From: Costus lasius
Taxonomy: Eukaryota; Streptophyta; Magnoliopsida; Zingiberales; Costaceae
Length of the DNA stretch: 64,000 nt
Assembly (NCBI GenBank): GCA_027563935.2
Contig: CM050446.2
Coordinates: forward strand, 24,989,501 to 25,053,500
Reading direction: 5' to 3'
Part shown: piece by piece, positions 10,167 through 22,500 of the stretch
Position numbering within the stretch: the stretch's first letter is position 1
Layout of the letters: the number at the start of each line of letters is the position of its first letter
Notes under the pieces: generated by a model
The model's database searches: none
What the model was told of the DNA's origin: nothing
What the model saw: only the letters and a program-made list of their open reading frames with translations
Position numbers and translations under genes: made by a program

Positions 10167-11648
10167 TGACACATCCTACAAGTGCACGGTTATATCAAAG
10201 TAATATAAAAGATGTTGAATCCCACAGGGAACAAGGTTGAATACCAGAAAATCCAAGTTTTAATAGCTAGGCAAATCGAAACTGGGTTTTGCGAACTGAA
10301 ATCGAAAACAAGCAAACACGACTACGACGGTAGAGAGTAAATATGAGAGAAATATCAAGGCTACGGTTTCCACCATGATGATGATCTTAACCGCACAAGA
10401 AATATATTAATTATTTGGATTATTGGTTTTGCACAAGGAATCTAACCCTAGGGAACAAGGTGCCATCTCTCGAGTGTACACCCCAGTGTTCGACTTAGAT
10501 CAACCTCCTACTCTAGCGGTGGATCGTTCTAAGGCGAATCTAATGAGTTCTATAGCAGATTATGAAACCCTCGAGTGAAGACCAAGCACTCTCGTGTCGA
10601 GGTCTCGCAAGTTTTACTAAGAGATTCCACCCATACGATCCTCCTCTCAGTATGAATCGTAACGTCTAATACATGAAAATACTCGGCCAAGGTAAAATCA
10701 TGGAATAAGCACGTCGAAGTAAAATATGCTCACAATTCATTCTAAATAACAAAAACTGAAACAAAGTTTGCGATCAAAATCATCAATGGGCTTCAACCAA
10801 GCCCCGAAATAGGGTTTACGCTACAATCATCTTTGAAACGCTCAAAAATCTCTCTTTTAGCATGGGAAAATCACAAGGAAGAGTTTCTAAAGGATAGGAG
10901 ACAATAAAACGAAACAAATCCTGAAGAATCGAGGCACTCCGATGATTAGATCTTCGAAAATCACCCCGGAATCGTGTTTTTGCCGTGTTCTTCCGGCCTC
11001 GCCACTTTGTCATGTGATTACTCGATGATTAGGGCATGAAAATTAGGGCTTTTATATCCTATGCGTTCTCCTTCAAAAGAGCTTTCCATAGAGTCCTTAC
11101 TTGCCAAATTTGGACTTCAAACGGGTGAGAAATCATGGAAAATCCGAATCAAAGTTGGGTCCGCGCGAGCCTGGGTTGAAATCACGGGTGAACCCCGCCG
11201 GGTTCACCTGGCCGTGATTTCCTCTGTAAAGTCTGGCTGAAAGAAGCATGGGGTTCACCTGGCTGTGCTTTGTTCTATACAAATTTCGGCCTAAAGGAAA
11301 ACTAGTGAACCCCATGGCCGTGAAGGTCTCTGTGAGGTTCTGCTAGCTGGCGAAGAAACTGGTGAACCCCATGGGGTTCACCTGGCTGTATTTTTCAGGC
11401 TAACTCTATTTTGGCCAAAATTTGACGTGTAGCTTCATCTTTGTATAAGAAATTGTCCCATGGCCTTGGAATCTACAAAAAAAATGTCAAAATAGGGCGA
11501 TTTTACCTGAAATTCCACAAAAGCACTAAAAAGTGAAGATTCCGAAGTATTCAAGTAAATAAGTGTTAAAAGAGTATAAAAGTGTCAAAATAAGCCTAGA
11601 TTTAACATGAAATAGCTATGAATATTACTACTAAAATGCAAGACATCA
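10167..11648 (-). repeat. E2 3' LTR
   Basis: TGACA to CATCA on the plus strand, preceded by AGCTC. Close in length and sequence to the partner LTR, so E2 looks younger than E1. Hairpin modules lie at 11188-11210 and 11360-11385, with half-modules near 11252 and 11305. TATA box at 11049-11056. Confidence 0.93.
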
Positions 11649-12872
11649 AAATACTCAAGACTTAAATCTTTGTTTGTCCTCAAGCAATAAAATAAGATGA
11701 AACACAGGATGAGTGTAAGAGCAAACTTTTGTGTTGAGGTATACATCCAAGTTAGAGAAATATTTAATAGCAATCCAAATTCTAATTTAGAGAAATCAAG
11801 TAAACGGTTGTTTCAAGTGTTCAACAGTTTGTTCCCACGATAACTAGATGTCAAACAACTTAGTAAGCAGCAAACATAGGATTCAATCAAGCCTACACAT
11901 AGCACTCATGCAATTCCAATCCTCCCTATTCAAATCGTTGGGGTTAACTCAAATGTTCTATCAGGGTATGATACACTGATTTTTGCAATAGACTTCAACT
12001 CATAACCTTAGGTACCATTGCCAATTTTTCGCAATGCCAAGTAGAGGAGTCTCTTTATTGACTTCAACTTCACATCCTTTAGATTTCAACTCATGTCCTT
12101 CGGTACCACTGCCAATTTTACGCAGTGCCAAGTAGAGGAATCTAAGGGTGAGTTATTTTTTTTTTATTTCATGCTCAGCAGTTGATAACATATCCTTTCT
12201 AACAAATGCAGTGTCTCCCCAACAACAGAAAGGAATTCAAAGAATAACTAGGTGAATATGTATCTCAATACGATTCTCATGTAAGTTGCAAGCCTTAGGT
12301 GATTTAACAATCATAGAAATGTTTGACCCACTAATGAACAACTCAAACTGATCCAAATTACAAAATTTCTAAATCATAGACATATGGGCATGATAAAAAA
12401 GTATCTCTAACAAGGAGGTATTATCAACAAACTCTGATTATTTCTAACCAATCATGCATTCAACTTAAAAATTATGAAATAGCCTTCATAGGACAAGTCT
12501 CATACACATAATTGCAAACTCATGGAAAAATTTCACACAGCATATGTGAAAAGCATAGTCATCATAAAAGAGTACGGACACAGACAAAAGAGTAATGTCA
12601 TTCAGTCGCAGGGTGGGGCCTGAAGATGTGGACCAGGCCCACGAATATAATGGCATATAAGATACAATGCCACGATACCATCCATCACAGAATAAAAGTA
12701 TCAATCCAAACACATCAAAATCAAGTGAACACAGTCGAATAGCTACATGGAGAAAGAAAATGAAAACCGGAATATAGAGAGCTCACCCACTCTAAAAGCT
12801 TGCATAGTCCTCTATGCAATGTCATGATGTGAGAGGAGTGGATGATGATGCTGATGCAATGGGAAGCTATCT
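11649..12872 (-). other. E2 3' UTR with twin hairpins
   Basis: Non-coding, homologous to 2999-4219 in E1. The twin hairpins are CATTGC..GCAATG at 12016-12036 and CACTGC..GCAGTG at 12107-12127. The second keeps full Watson-Crick pairing with a C/G pair where the first has T/A. Confidence 0.7.
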
Positions 12873-14360
12873 CTACTTGTGTGAGCGAGAGCCAGAACCT
12901 CGTGAGCTCTTGCTCTTCCCGCATGCACTATAGTCAGGCTCGGCTTCCTCTTCAGATGAGATGTCCATGCGAGCCATATTCTCCTCAGAAAGAAAGGAAA
13001 GTCGCTCATCCATACTTGATATTTTCTCCTAGACAGAACCCATCATCTTGTGTTGCCTCTGCATATGCGCCTCCATGGACTCCCAACGAGAAGAATGATC
13101 CTGCTGAATATAGGAAACAGTAGTGTCTAAGTGATCGATCACCTCTCGTTGATGGAGTTGCTCCTCCCTAATTTCCTGCAACACAGACATCATAGAATCA
13201 TGAGAGGAGGTGCCGCGAAAGGAAAAGGCGCCAGGGGCTGGTGGTGTGGTGTCAACGGGGTCAGGCTGTGTGTCCTCAACCGGCTGAATACGCCAGTTCC
13301 CTCGCACTCTTACTGTTGTGCGCTCTGGGTTCGGTAAAGGTAGGCAGAAGGGGCTCCCTTTGAATGTCATGCAGTATGAGTCACTCTTGCAAATAATCAG
13401 CTTCATGGCGATGCAAGACTCGATGTTGAGCCTGTTTTTGCCAGTAGCTTCCAGTGTGCCATATGGAACTATACCCAGAAAAACTGCCAAAGGAGTGATG
13501 AGGCCACCAATCACAATCGCCCCTTTCAGAGAACGGGCGACACGACTTAACTATTTTGCCAAATAATACCCAGAGTCCACACGGAAACTGTGGAGCATGC
13601 GCTAGAGATAGAATAACTCAGTCTGTCGAACCATACCGTCACTCTCACCGCGACCAAAGAGGGTGTGGGCCAACACGCGGTGAACATGCTTGATCACAGG
13701 GTTGCACAGACTGGATGCACGAGCCACGCGAGCCGAGTAGATGTGCTCGTTGGTAATTGCTCCCCAGAAATTATGCTCACTATACTCAGTGGGGACTTTG
13801 CGTACACAAGGTTCAGGAAAACCATAAATGCTGCGCAACTGAGAAAGAGTAAGAGTATGTTCAATGTTACCCAAGAAGAAGGTCAAGCGGCTTGGGTCAT
13901 CCTCAAGAATAGGGTATGCCTTCACTTCCAAAGAGCTCAAGAATTCTACCGTCACACCAACGTAGGTGGGAGAAAATAATCGCTGGAACTTCTCCCAACC
14001 AACTGCGGCGTGCATCAAGTCGACATCTTCTATCATCCCAAGGATCTGCAACGTGCCTCTATCTAGGTACCTCATGTTGAGAACTCGGCGCTGACGCAAC
14101 GTTTGATAACGCTCCTCTTGCCCAGCATTGCGAAAGATAATCCCGAACTCATTCGGGGGAGAAACCTATGGCGTCTGCCGGCTGGTGGATGTGCGTCCAT
14201 GGCGTGACGAAGAAGAACCTGGTGTGGCCGAAGATGGCCGGAAGGATGGAGGAGTTGGCGACGGCTCATACTCGTCATCGTCGGTGGCAGACGAGTCAGA
14301 GAACTTCTGTGTCGGCCACGCGGTCCTCTTGCTAGCCATGGCTTTGGTTCTTGGAGGCAT
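12873..14360 (-). pseudogene. Athila-type ORF in env position (E2), 495 codons with in-frame stops
   Basis: One uninterrupted reading frame runs from the ATG at 14360 (MPPRTKAMASK) to the stop at 12873, with four internal stops near 14166 (Gln type), 13602 (Trp type), 13553 (Gln) and 13029 (Trp) and no frameshift. It has a Ser/Pro-rich N-terminus, a central domain with LTLSQLRSIYGFPEP and FGRGESDGMVRQTELFYL, then IGGLITPLA, a Pro-rich linker, a predicted coiled-coil stretch and an acidic tail. It resembles the Athila ORF family (PF03078-like). No signal peptide or clear membrane segment is visible, so a true envelope role is doubtful. Confidence 0.75.
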
Positions 14361-14659
14361 GATGGCTAGAGATGATCGGAAAGAGGCTGGTAAGCTTCGG
14401 TGAGAGGAGAAACGAAGGTGGCGGCGGATCAGCGGAACCAAAACTCGGAAAGTAGGTGACATAGAATTCCGGAATCTAGAATCGATTGAAGATGAAATCC
14501 GTCTGGACGAAGGGAAAACTTTGATCAAACCCTTGGATATCTTCCACGAGTGTTAAGCACGAGAGAAGGCGGCGTGATCTAGTCGGCTTCGTCGAAATCG
14601 GGAGATGGCGGCGGAAAAGTCGGCGCAGTGCCCTTATTTCGGGCGGAGTCATGATGAAA

Positions 14660-14905
14660 TACTGGTGAACCCGCCCGGGTTCACCAACCCGTGAACTTTA
14701 CTAGTCTGGTGCTGTTGCGACAGAATTACGGGTGAACCCGCTGGGGTTCACCAGCCCGTGAAGCATTCTAGTCGCTCTCTTTGTGTGTGGAAAAGATGGT
14801 GAACCCCGTGGGGTTCACTTGCCTGTGAAGCTTACTGGAGGGTTCTTGCACAGACAGAAATACTAGTGAACCCCATGGGGTTCACCTGCTTGTGAAGTGC
14901 ACTGA
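14660..14905 (-). repeat. Internal hairpin-module array upstream of the E2 env-position ORF
   Basis: Four palindromic modules start at 14665, 14732, 14799 and 14866, spaced exactly 67 bp. They are of the LTR type, including the perfect 20-bp palindrome GTGAACCCCATGGGGTTCAC. The array lies ~300 bp upstream (element sense) of the ATG at 14360. No clear TATA box follows, so promoter activity is a guess. Confidence 0.9.
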
Positions 14906-15200
14906 TCAACTCAAAAAATTCTGGGAAAATTCCATGCACTACATCTTCCTCCTACAGCATAAAGAGACATCAAATTAGTAGCAATCCCCTCTAGAAAACC
15001 AAAAATTAAATGAAAAAGGCATTAACAGTCTAAAACACTAACTAATATCAAGGAGAAACTAAGCATAAACACTAAAATCAAGCAAAAACTTGGGTTGCCT
15101 CCCAAGAGCGCTAGTTTAGGGTCGGTAGCTTGACCATAAGAGTTTTTCAGAGTTGCAAATTCGTGGGGTCTGAGAGAGCTAGAGCTTCCTCTCTTTCGAC

Positions 15201-17876
15201 TCACTCATCTTCGAAGTAGTGCTTGAGACGGTGCCCGTTAACTGTGAAACTGCCAGTTTGCTCTGTCCAAATTGTGATAGCACCATATGGTTGAACTTTC
15301 TGAATTGTAAAAGGACCGGACCATCTCGTGCGAAGTTTTCCTGGAAATAGCCAAAGTCTTGAATTGAATAGAAGTACTTTATCCCCTTCACAAAATTCTT
15401 TCTTTGCTATGCGTTTGTCGTACCAGAACTTGGTGCGTGCTTTGTAGCTCTTGGCATCCTTGGTGGGGTTTGTCAAGGTAAGCTTCACCGGGTCCATTGT
15501 TTTCCTGAGGAGTTTAACATCTTGCGTGGCTTTTTCCACAATGTCCACGCTGCAGCATGTTCCTACAAGAGAAGATTTTTTCAAGGTGTTAGTCAAATCA
15601 AATTGAATAACGTTGCCATAGATGTTCAAAGACAGTTTCCCATTCTTGACATCCATGACAGCGCCTGCCATAGCAAGAAAAGGTCTCCCTAGAATGATAG
15701 GGAGCCTGTCATCCTCATCAATCTCCAAAACAATAAAATCAGCAGGAATAAAGTAATCTCCTACTTTAACAGGTACGTCCTCTAAAATACCAACTGGGTG
15801 ACCCACAGATCTGTCTGCAAGCTGTATAGAAATACTAGTTGGTTGCAAATCCCCTAGATCTAGCCTTTTACAAAGTGATAATAGCATGAGGCTAACGCTT
15901 GCTCCTAGATCGCACAAAGCTCTCTGAAAGGACATCTCCCCAATCTGGCAGAGTATGGAGAAACTGCCTGGGTCTTTAAGCTTCTGGGGGAGCTTGTTCT
16001 GAATGATGGCGCTGCACTCCTCAGTAAGTGCAATGGTCCCTTGATCTTCTAGCTTCCTCTTATATGATAGAATGTCTTTCAGGAATTTTGCATAAGTTAG
16101 CATCTACGAAACAACATCAACGAAAGGGATGTTAATATAAAGTTTCTTCAATACTTATAAAAACTTACCGAATTGCTTATCCAACTTAGCCTTGACAAGC
16201 TTATGTGGGAAAGGAATCAATGGCTTGTATGCAGGTGGTCCCACATAGGGTCGCTCCTCTTTAGCTGGTTCAGGTGCCACCGTTGTTGCATTTGAATGTG
16301 GTTCCATAGGTTCGGTAGTCAACTCTTCTATCCTGTCATCAGTCGGCAGCTTTGGGTCTTCAATTTGCTTGCCACTCCGAGTGGAGATTGCATTGCAATG
16401 CTCCCTCGGGTTTATCTCTGGTTGGGATGGAAGCTTGCCTGGTGCTCTGGAAGACGAGCTAGCTTGCTGGGCTAGCTGACTCTCTAGCATTTTATTATGT
16501 GTCTCCAGGGAGTCTATCCTTGTCGTCATAAGTTTCATCATGTCTGTCAGTCCCTCAAGTTGCTTGCTCAAATTTGAATCATTATTGAGACTTGGCTGTG
16601 GTGGTGGTGCATTGTAGTTCCTAGCTTGAAATCCTGGTGGTCTGAAATTGATCTGTTGGGGCTGCCTGAAGTTTTCTTGTGGGGGCTGAGTTTGCTGTGG
16701 TGGAACTTGTCCAGGCTACATTGGCTGAGTTGTTCGGTATGAGAAATTTGGGTGGTTGCGCCATCCTGGATTTTATGTGCTGGAGTATGGATTGTTGTTG
16801 GGATTAAAATTTCCAACAGCATTCAATTGCTCAGGGTGAACTGCAACCATCTGTCCATCTCCTACCTGACAATCTACCCCTGCATGACCTGCAACTCCGT
16901 AGACCTCACAAGAAATAGCGTCAATGTCCATTGAATTAACAGACAAATAATCAATTTTTCTAGACAGATTATCCACCTTAGCCGTGAGAGCAGTAAGAGA
17001 GTGAAGGTCATACCTACCTGACTTCTTGTTAGAGGTACCTCTCTCAGATGTCCATTGGTGATGGTTGATCGCCATGTCCTCGAGAAGGTTCATTGCATCT
17101 TCCACTCTCCAATTCATTAAGGCGCCTCCTGCTGCTGCGTCCACTGTAAGTCTTGTGTTGTAATCCAAACCGCTATAGAACATCTGGATTAAGATCCAAG
17201 TCTCAATTCCGTGATGTGGACACATCCTTTGGAGCTCTTTAAACCTCTCCCAAGCTTCGTATAAGGATTCTCCATCTTTCTACATGAAATTCGTTATCTG
17301 ATTCCGCAACTGGATCATCTTGGATGGAGGAAAGTACTTGGAGAGAAAGGCTTGAGAAAGCTCCGCCCATGTTCTTATCGAAGCAGAAGGTAGTGTGTGC
17401 AGCCAAGCTCTCGCTCTGTCCCTCAAAGAGAAGGGAAATAATCGCAACCTGATAGCATCAGCAGACACACCATTAATTTTCAGTATATCACAATATTCTA
17501 GAAAAATATATAGGTGCATGTTGGGGTCCTCAAGAGGAGAACCACAAAATTGGTTTTGTTGCACCATACAAAGAAGAGCAGGTTTTATTTCGAAGTTATT
17601 AGCCTCAACAGCAGGCCTAGCAATTCCTGATTGAAAACCATAAGCATAGGGAGCAGAATAATCTTTCAATGTCCTATTGTTGTAGTTGTTCCCCATTGGT
17701 TGTGGTACTCGGTCATTGTTCACATTAAGCTGAATATGCTCCATCTGATTTTCTCCTTCTAGATGGTTCATGACTTCTTTCTTTAGAATTTGATTTTGCT
17801 TCCTTCTCGTCCTGAAGGTGCGCTTGATCTCCGGATCAATGTCAAGGAATGCTCCTGCCCTAGAACTTCTTTGCAT
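15201..17876 (-). pseudogene. gag-pro: gag-protease fused to integrase C-terminus (E2)
   Basis: A single frame of about 890 codons from the ATG at 17876 (MQRSS). Order: capsid-type Gag (17700-17230), zinc knuckle remnant CEVYGVAGHAGVDC near 16900 (second Cys is Tyr), Pro/Gln-rich linker, coiled-coil segment near 16500, aspartic protease with the plant DLGAS active site near 15900 and IILGRPFLA near 15690, then directly the integrase C-terminal region ([37 protein letters not shown]). Reverse transcriptase, RNase H and the integrase core are absent. Five in-frame stops (near 17280, 16773, 16722, 16155 and 16104) and no frameshift suggest decay mainly by point mutation. Confidence 0.85.
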
Positions 17877-18013
17877 AAAACGGTCAGTCAAAATTATAAA
17901 GTTCTAAGACAGCAAGTAAATAATGAGAAAAAGAAAATAACAGTGCAGTAAAGAAAAACTAACATAAAGCCTAGTCTACCAATTCTCAGAAGTATACTAA
18001 TATCAACCGTTGT

Positions 18014-18031
18014 TCCCTGGCAACGGTGCCA
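18014..18031 (-). promoter_or_regulatory. Primer-binding site of E2 (tRNA-Asp)
   Basis: Plus strand TCCCTGGCAACGGTGCCA, two changes from the tRNA-Asp 3' end; 6 bp separate it from the 5' LTR. Confidence 0.9.
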
Positions 18032-18037
18032 AAAGCT

Positions 18038-19525
18038 TGACACATCCCGCAAGTGCACGGTTGTGTCGAAGTAATATAAAAGATGTCAAATCCCACAGGG
18101 AACAAGGTTGAATACCAGAAAATCCAAGTTTTAATAGCTAGGCAAATCGAAACTGGGTTTTGCGAACTAAAATCGAAAACAAGCAAACACGACTACGACG
18201 GTAGAGAGTTAATATGAGAGAAATATCAGGGCTACGGTTTCCACCACGATGATGATCTTAACCACACAAGAAAGATATTAATTATTTAGATTATTGGTTT
18301 TGCACAAGGAATCTAACCCTAGGGTACAAGGTGCCCTCTCTCGAGTGTGCACCCCGGTGTTCAACTTAGATCAACCTTCTACTCTTGCGGTGGATCATTC
18401 TAAGGCGAACCCAATGAGTTCTATAGTAGATTATGAAACTCTCGAGCGAAGACCAAGCACTCTCGTGTCGAGGTCTCACAAGTTTTACTAAGAGATTCCA
18501 CCCTTACGATCCTCCTCTCGGTATGAATCGTAACGGCTAATACATGAAAATACTCGGCCAAGGTAAAATCACGGAATAAGCACGTCAAAGTAAAATATGC
18601 TCATAATTCATTCCAAATAACGAAAACTGAAATAAAGTTTGCGATCAAAATCATCAATGGGCTTCAACCAAGCCCCGAAATAGGGTTTACGCTACAATCA
18701 TCATTGAAACGCTAAAAAATCTCTCTTTTAGCATGGGAAAATCACAAGGAAGAGTTTCTAAAGGATAGGAGACAATAAACCAAAACAAATCCTGAAGAAT
18801 CGAGGCGCTCCAATGATCAGATCTTCGAAAATCACCCCGGAATCATGTTTTTGCCGTGTTCTTCCGCCCTCGCCGCTTCGTCATGTGATTACTCGATGAT
18901 TAGGGCATGAAAATTAGGGCTTTTATATCCTATACGTTCTCCTTCGAAAGAGCTTTCCATAGAGTCCTTGCTAAATTTGGACTTCAAATGGGTGAGAAAT
19001 CATGGAAAATCCGAATCAAAGTTGGGTCCGCGCGAGCCTGGGTTGAAATCACGGGTGAACCCCGCCGAGTTCACCTGGCCGTGATTTCCTCTGTAAAGTC
19101 TGGCTAAAAGAAGCACGGGGTTCACCTGGCTGTGCTTTGTTCTGTGCAAATTTCGGCCTAAAGGAAAACTAGTGAACCCCGCTGGGGTTCACCCGGCCGT
19201 GAAGCTCTCTGTGAGGTTTTGCTGGCTGGCGAAGAAACTGGTGAACCCCCTGAGGTTCACCTAACCGTATTTTTCAGCCTAACTCTGTTTTGGCCCAAAT
19301 TTGACGTGTAGCTTCGCCTTTGTATAAGAAATCGTCCCATGGCCTTGGAATCTCCAAAAAATGTCAAAATAGTGTGATTTTACCTAAAATTCCACAAAAG
19401 CACCAAAAAGTGAAGATTCCGAAGCATTCAAGTAAATAAGCCTTAAAAGAGTATAAAAGTGTCAAAATAAGCCTAGATTTAACATGAAATAGCTATGAAT
19501 ATTACTACTAAAATGCAAGACATCA
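18038..19525 (-). repeat. E2 5' LTR
   Basis: TGACA to CATCA, followed by AGCTC at 19526-19530. TATA box 18920-18927. Hairpin modules near 19050, 19172 and 19240 with a half-module near 19115. The U5 part carries the GAATCCCACAGGGAAC-type block shared by all family LTRs. Confidence 0.93.
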
Positions 19526-19530
19526 AGCTC

Positions 19531-22500
19531 AACCTCGTATACCAAACTCTGAAGTCTCATACCAACTAATTTCTTCCTCAAGTATTTCATCCCCAATGAA
19601 TGAGAAACACCCATTGTTTACTCATTCAACTATGATCCAAGAGTCGATAACCTCGAATCTCGACAATCCTTAGATCGAACCTCATCCGAACCATCAGAGA
19701 AGTTTTGTTCGAGAGCATTGTGCTAGGTTGCTTCCTCCATATGGGATCCATCCCAACGGATGAGAAACTCTATACGTCGGTTCCGCTTACTTTGCCCCAA
19801 CACCTAGTGATATAAAATATCACATATCTCTCAGTCGAACTCCGTTTGCACCATCGGTGGGGTTTGGTAAGACAATGACCGAGAAGGATCGTCTGAATCC
19901 TAGTGGAACTTCCTCAAGTTCACATGGAATGTAGGGTGCATCTACATTCTCTATTGGAGTTTCAAACGATATGCTACTGAGCCCACTCAACTTAGTATCT
20001 CAAGAGAACCACCGTATCTTCGGACAAGACCTCGGTGAGCCTCTCTCACCGAGATCTTCCTACAAATATGTGAGGTAAGTCGGAGAAGAACTAAGTCGCC
20101 CACGACTAATTCTTCATTCTAACAACGACGGTTTTCATACCTTTGCATCCATTGTACAGCCAACTCCTAGTTAACTCTAGCCTCTCGAAGTGAATCATTT
20201 CATTCCCAAGACTTTCGTTGAGTCGTAGGGCACTTCCCTGTGGAATTCCTATGCACCTCATCAACAGAGTTAGGGGCTAACTCCCTAACATTAGCTCGAA
20301 GTTCAAATGAGGTGGGACCTGTGGATGATGACCTTTGCAGGTCATAGGCATACCATGCCACAACTATCCACTTGACCCAGTCATCCTGATTGGCCATCAC
20401 AAAGTGACAGAAATAATCTTCCACAAGAGCATTCACCTGCTTCGATTACCCATCTGCTTGAGGATGATTGGCTATGGAGAAACTTATCTTGGACAAATAC
20501 TTATTGAACAACGTGATTCAAAAGTGTCCAATAACAACGGGCATCCCTATCGCTCACGATATCCACTGGTATGCCAAAATATTTCACCACATTTTGGAAG
20601 AATAAGTCTATAGCAACCCTTGTTGTACACTACTCAAGGGTTGTGACAAAAACTCCATCCATGGAGAATCTATCCACGACTATCGGCACTGAGCTTTCTC
20701 CGTCAAACTTAGGAAACCCACCAATAAAGTCTTTGGACACCCTTGTCCAGGACATCTCGGGAATAGGCAGTGGTTGTAACAACCCTGCCTCTAGTCTCCG
20801 ATCGATCTTACGTTCCTGGCAATTTTGGTAAGTGCGGACATACATCCCCATGTTTGCGCTCATATTGGGCCAATAGCACAGTTGTGCTGACAAGACAACT
20901 ATCCCCTTTTATCTTGGATGTCTTGCCCAAAGTCTGTCATAGAGCTCCCTTAGTAGCTCCCGGCATAGTTCGCCCGTCGATGGGACTAGTGGCCTATCAC
21001 CGCTGGCCATGACAATGTCATCTGGACCCAAATAGTAGTGTCAGATCATGTCTGACATAATCTGCTGAACTTAGCTTTTGACCCTCACTATCAAAAGCTG
21101 AGGCTGCTTTTATTCTGCCTAGCAGATTCCCTTCTACTCTGGACAGGGTACAACACATAAGGGCATTAAAATTACTGAGCTCATCCGGGACCACGTTGGT
21201 ATTTACCTGATTTATGTTCTCCCTGGAACTGGAATTCACCCAAGAATTCCGATCAACGTGCTTATTTTGTCGACAACTTCTTCAAGTGGTGTAATGTTGT
21301 CGGTCTTCATAACCTCGAGAAGGCTCTCCGCGTCCGGAGATAGTGGACTCCTACCACCTCATCCTTCTCGTGGTCAAATATCATCGATCAGTCCTATTAG
21401 CTTTCAATTCTCCAAAGGTAAAGGACGCCCATACTATTAAAGTATACCACCAATAGCTTGGTTTGAAGCATCAGTGTGAAACTCGAAAGGCATACTAAAG
21501 TCGGGTAACTTCAGGATCGGTTCAAAGGCGATACAGACCTTCATCTCTCGGAAGGCCGACTGATACCGATCAAGCCACTCCCATTTCGAGTTCCCTTTTC
21601 AGCAGATTACTGAGGGTAAGGCTTTCCTCGAACAGCCTTTGATGAACCTTTGATAGAAGTTCACCACACCGAGAAAACTCCATACTCGGTTTAATTTTAG
21701 GGGGCGCGCCATTTCGCAATGGCTTGGACCTTTATCTTGTCCATGCGCACTTGTCCGTAGTCCATCCCAAGACCAAGGAAAGAAATCTCATCCACCACAA
21801 ATGAGTATTTCTCCAACTTCAAGTAGAGTTGGTTTTTCCCTCAACACTAGCCTTAGATGGCTTTAGGTATTCTTCAACGCTTGAGGAGAAAACCTCGATA
21901 TCGTCCAAATATACAACTACGTAGTCATCTAAGAAAAGGGGCTAACACTTTTTCTTCAGATGACAAACGTAGAAGGGTTTTAGTAGTGCAAAGGGCATCA
22001 CTTTGAACTGAAGACTCATATCGGGTTATCCATATGGTTTTCTATTCATTGCTCTCAGCAAAACAAATTTACTAATCACCTGCCCTCAGGTCTAGCCTCA
22101 AGAAAACCTATATTTTCCCTGGTCAATCTCTCAGATTAGGGATAAGCAGTATAAGATAACGGTCCCTTACCGTTACCTCATTCAAGGTTCTGTAGTCTAC
22201 CCAAAACCTTAGCGACCTGTCCTTTTTCTTTTAAAAGAGGATCAAGGCTCCATAAGGCAATACCATAGGCCGAATGAATCCGGCTTCTAGCAATCCACTC
22301 CATTGCTAAAGAAGCTCGGCCAACTCCATTGGTAGAAATATGGTATAAAACCTTAGATAGAGGAGTAGATCCCGCCACATACTCAATCTTGTGATCAATC
22401 CCTCTCCTTGGGGGAAGGTATTTGGGAAGCTCCAAGGATAACTCATCGGAGAACTTTTCCAACAAACCCCTTCACCATCGAGGGGACCTCTCCTTCACAA

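Larger units (their letters stand above)
10167..19525 (-). mobile_element. E2: Athila-like non-autonomous retrotransposon with gag, protease and env-position ORF
   Basis: A 9359-bp minus-strand element with LTRs 10167-11648 (1482 bp) and 18038-19525 (1488 bp), flanked by the exact duplication AGCTC at 10162-10166 and 19526-19530. In element order: tRNA-Asp primer site, gag-protease joined to the integrase C-terminus, a four-module hairpin array, the Athila-type ORF, 3' UTR with twin hairpins, LTR. Reverse transcriptase, RNase H and the integrase core are missing. It is the most complete member of the family here. Confidence 0.93.

Noticed and set aside
12873..14360. True envelope protein gene
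   Set aside because: It occupies the env position, but I see no signal peptide, transmembrane segment or cleavage site, so I call it only an Athila-type ORF.
14640..14930. CRISPR array (regular 67-bp spaced palindromic repeats)
   Set aside because: Plant retrotransposon context, the intervening sequences are themselves similar between units and LTRs, and no cas genes are present.
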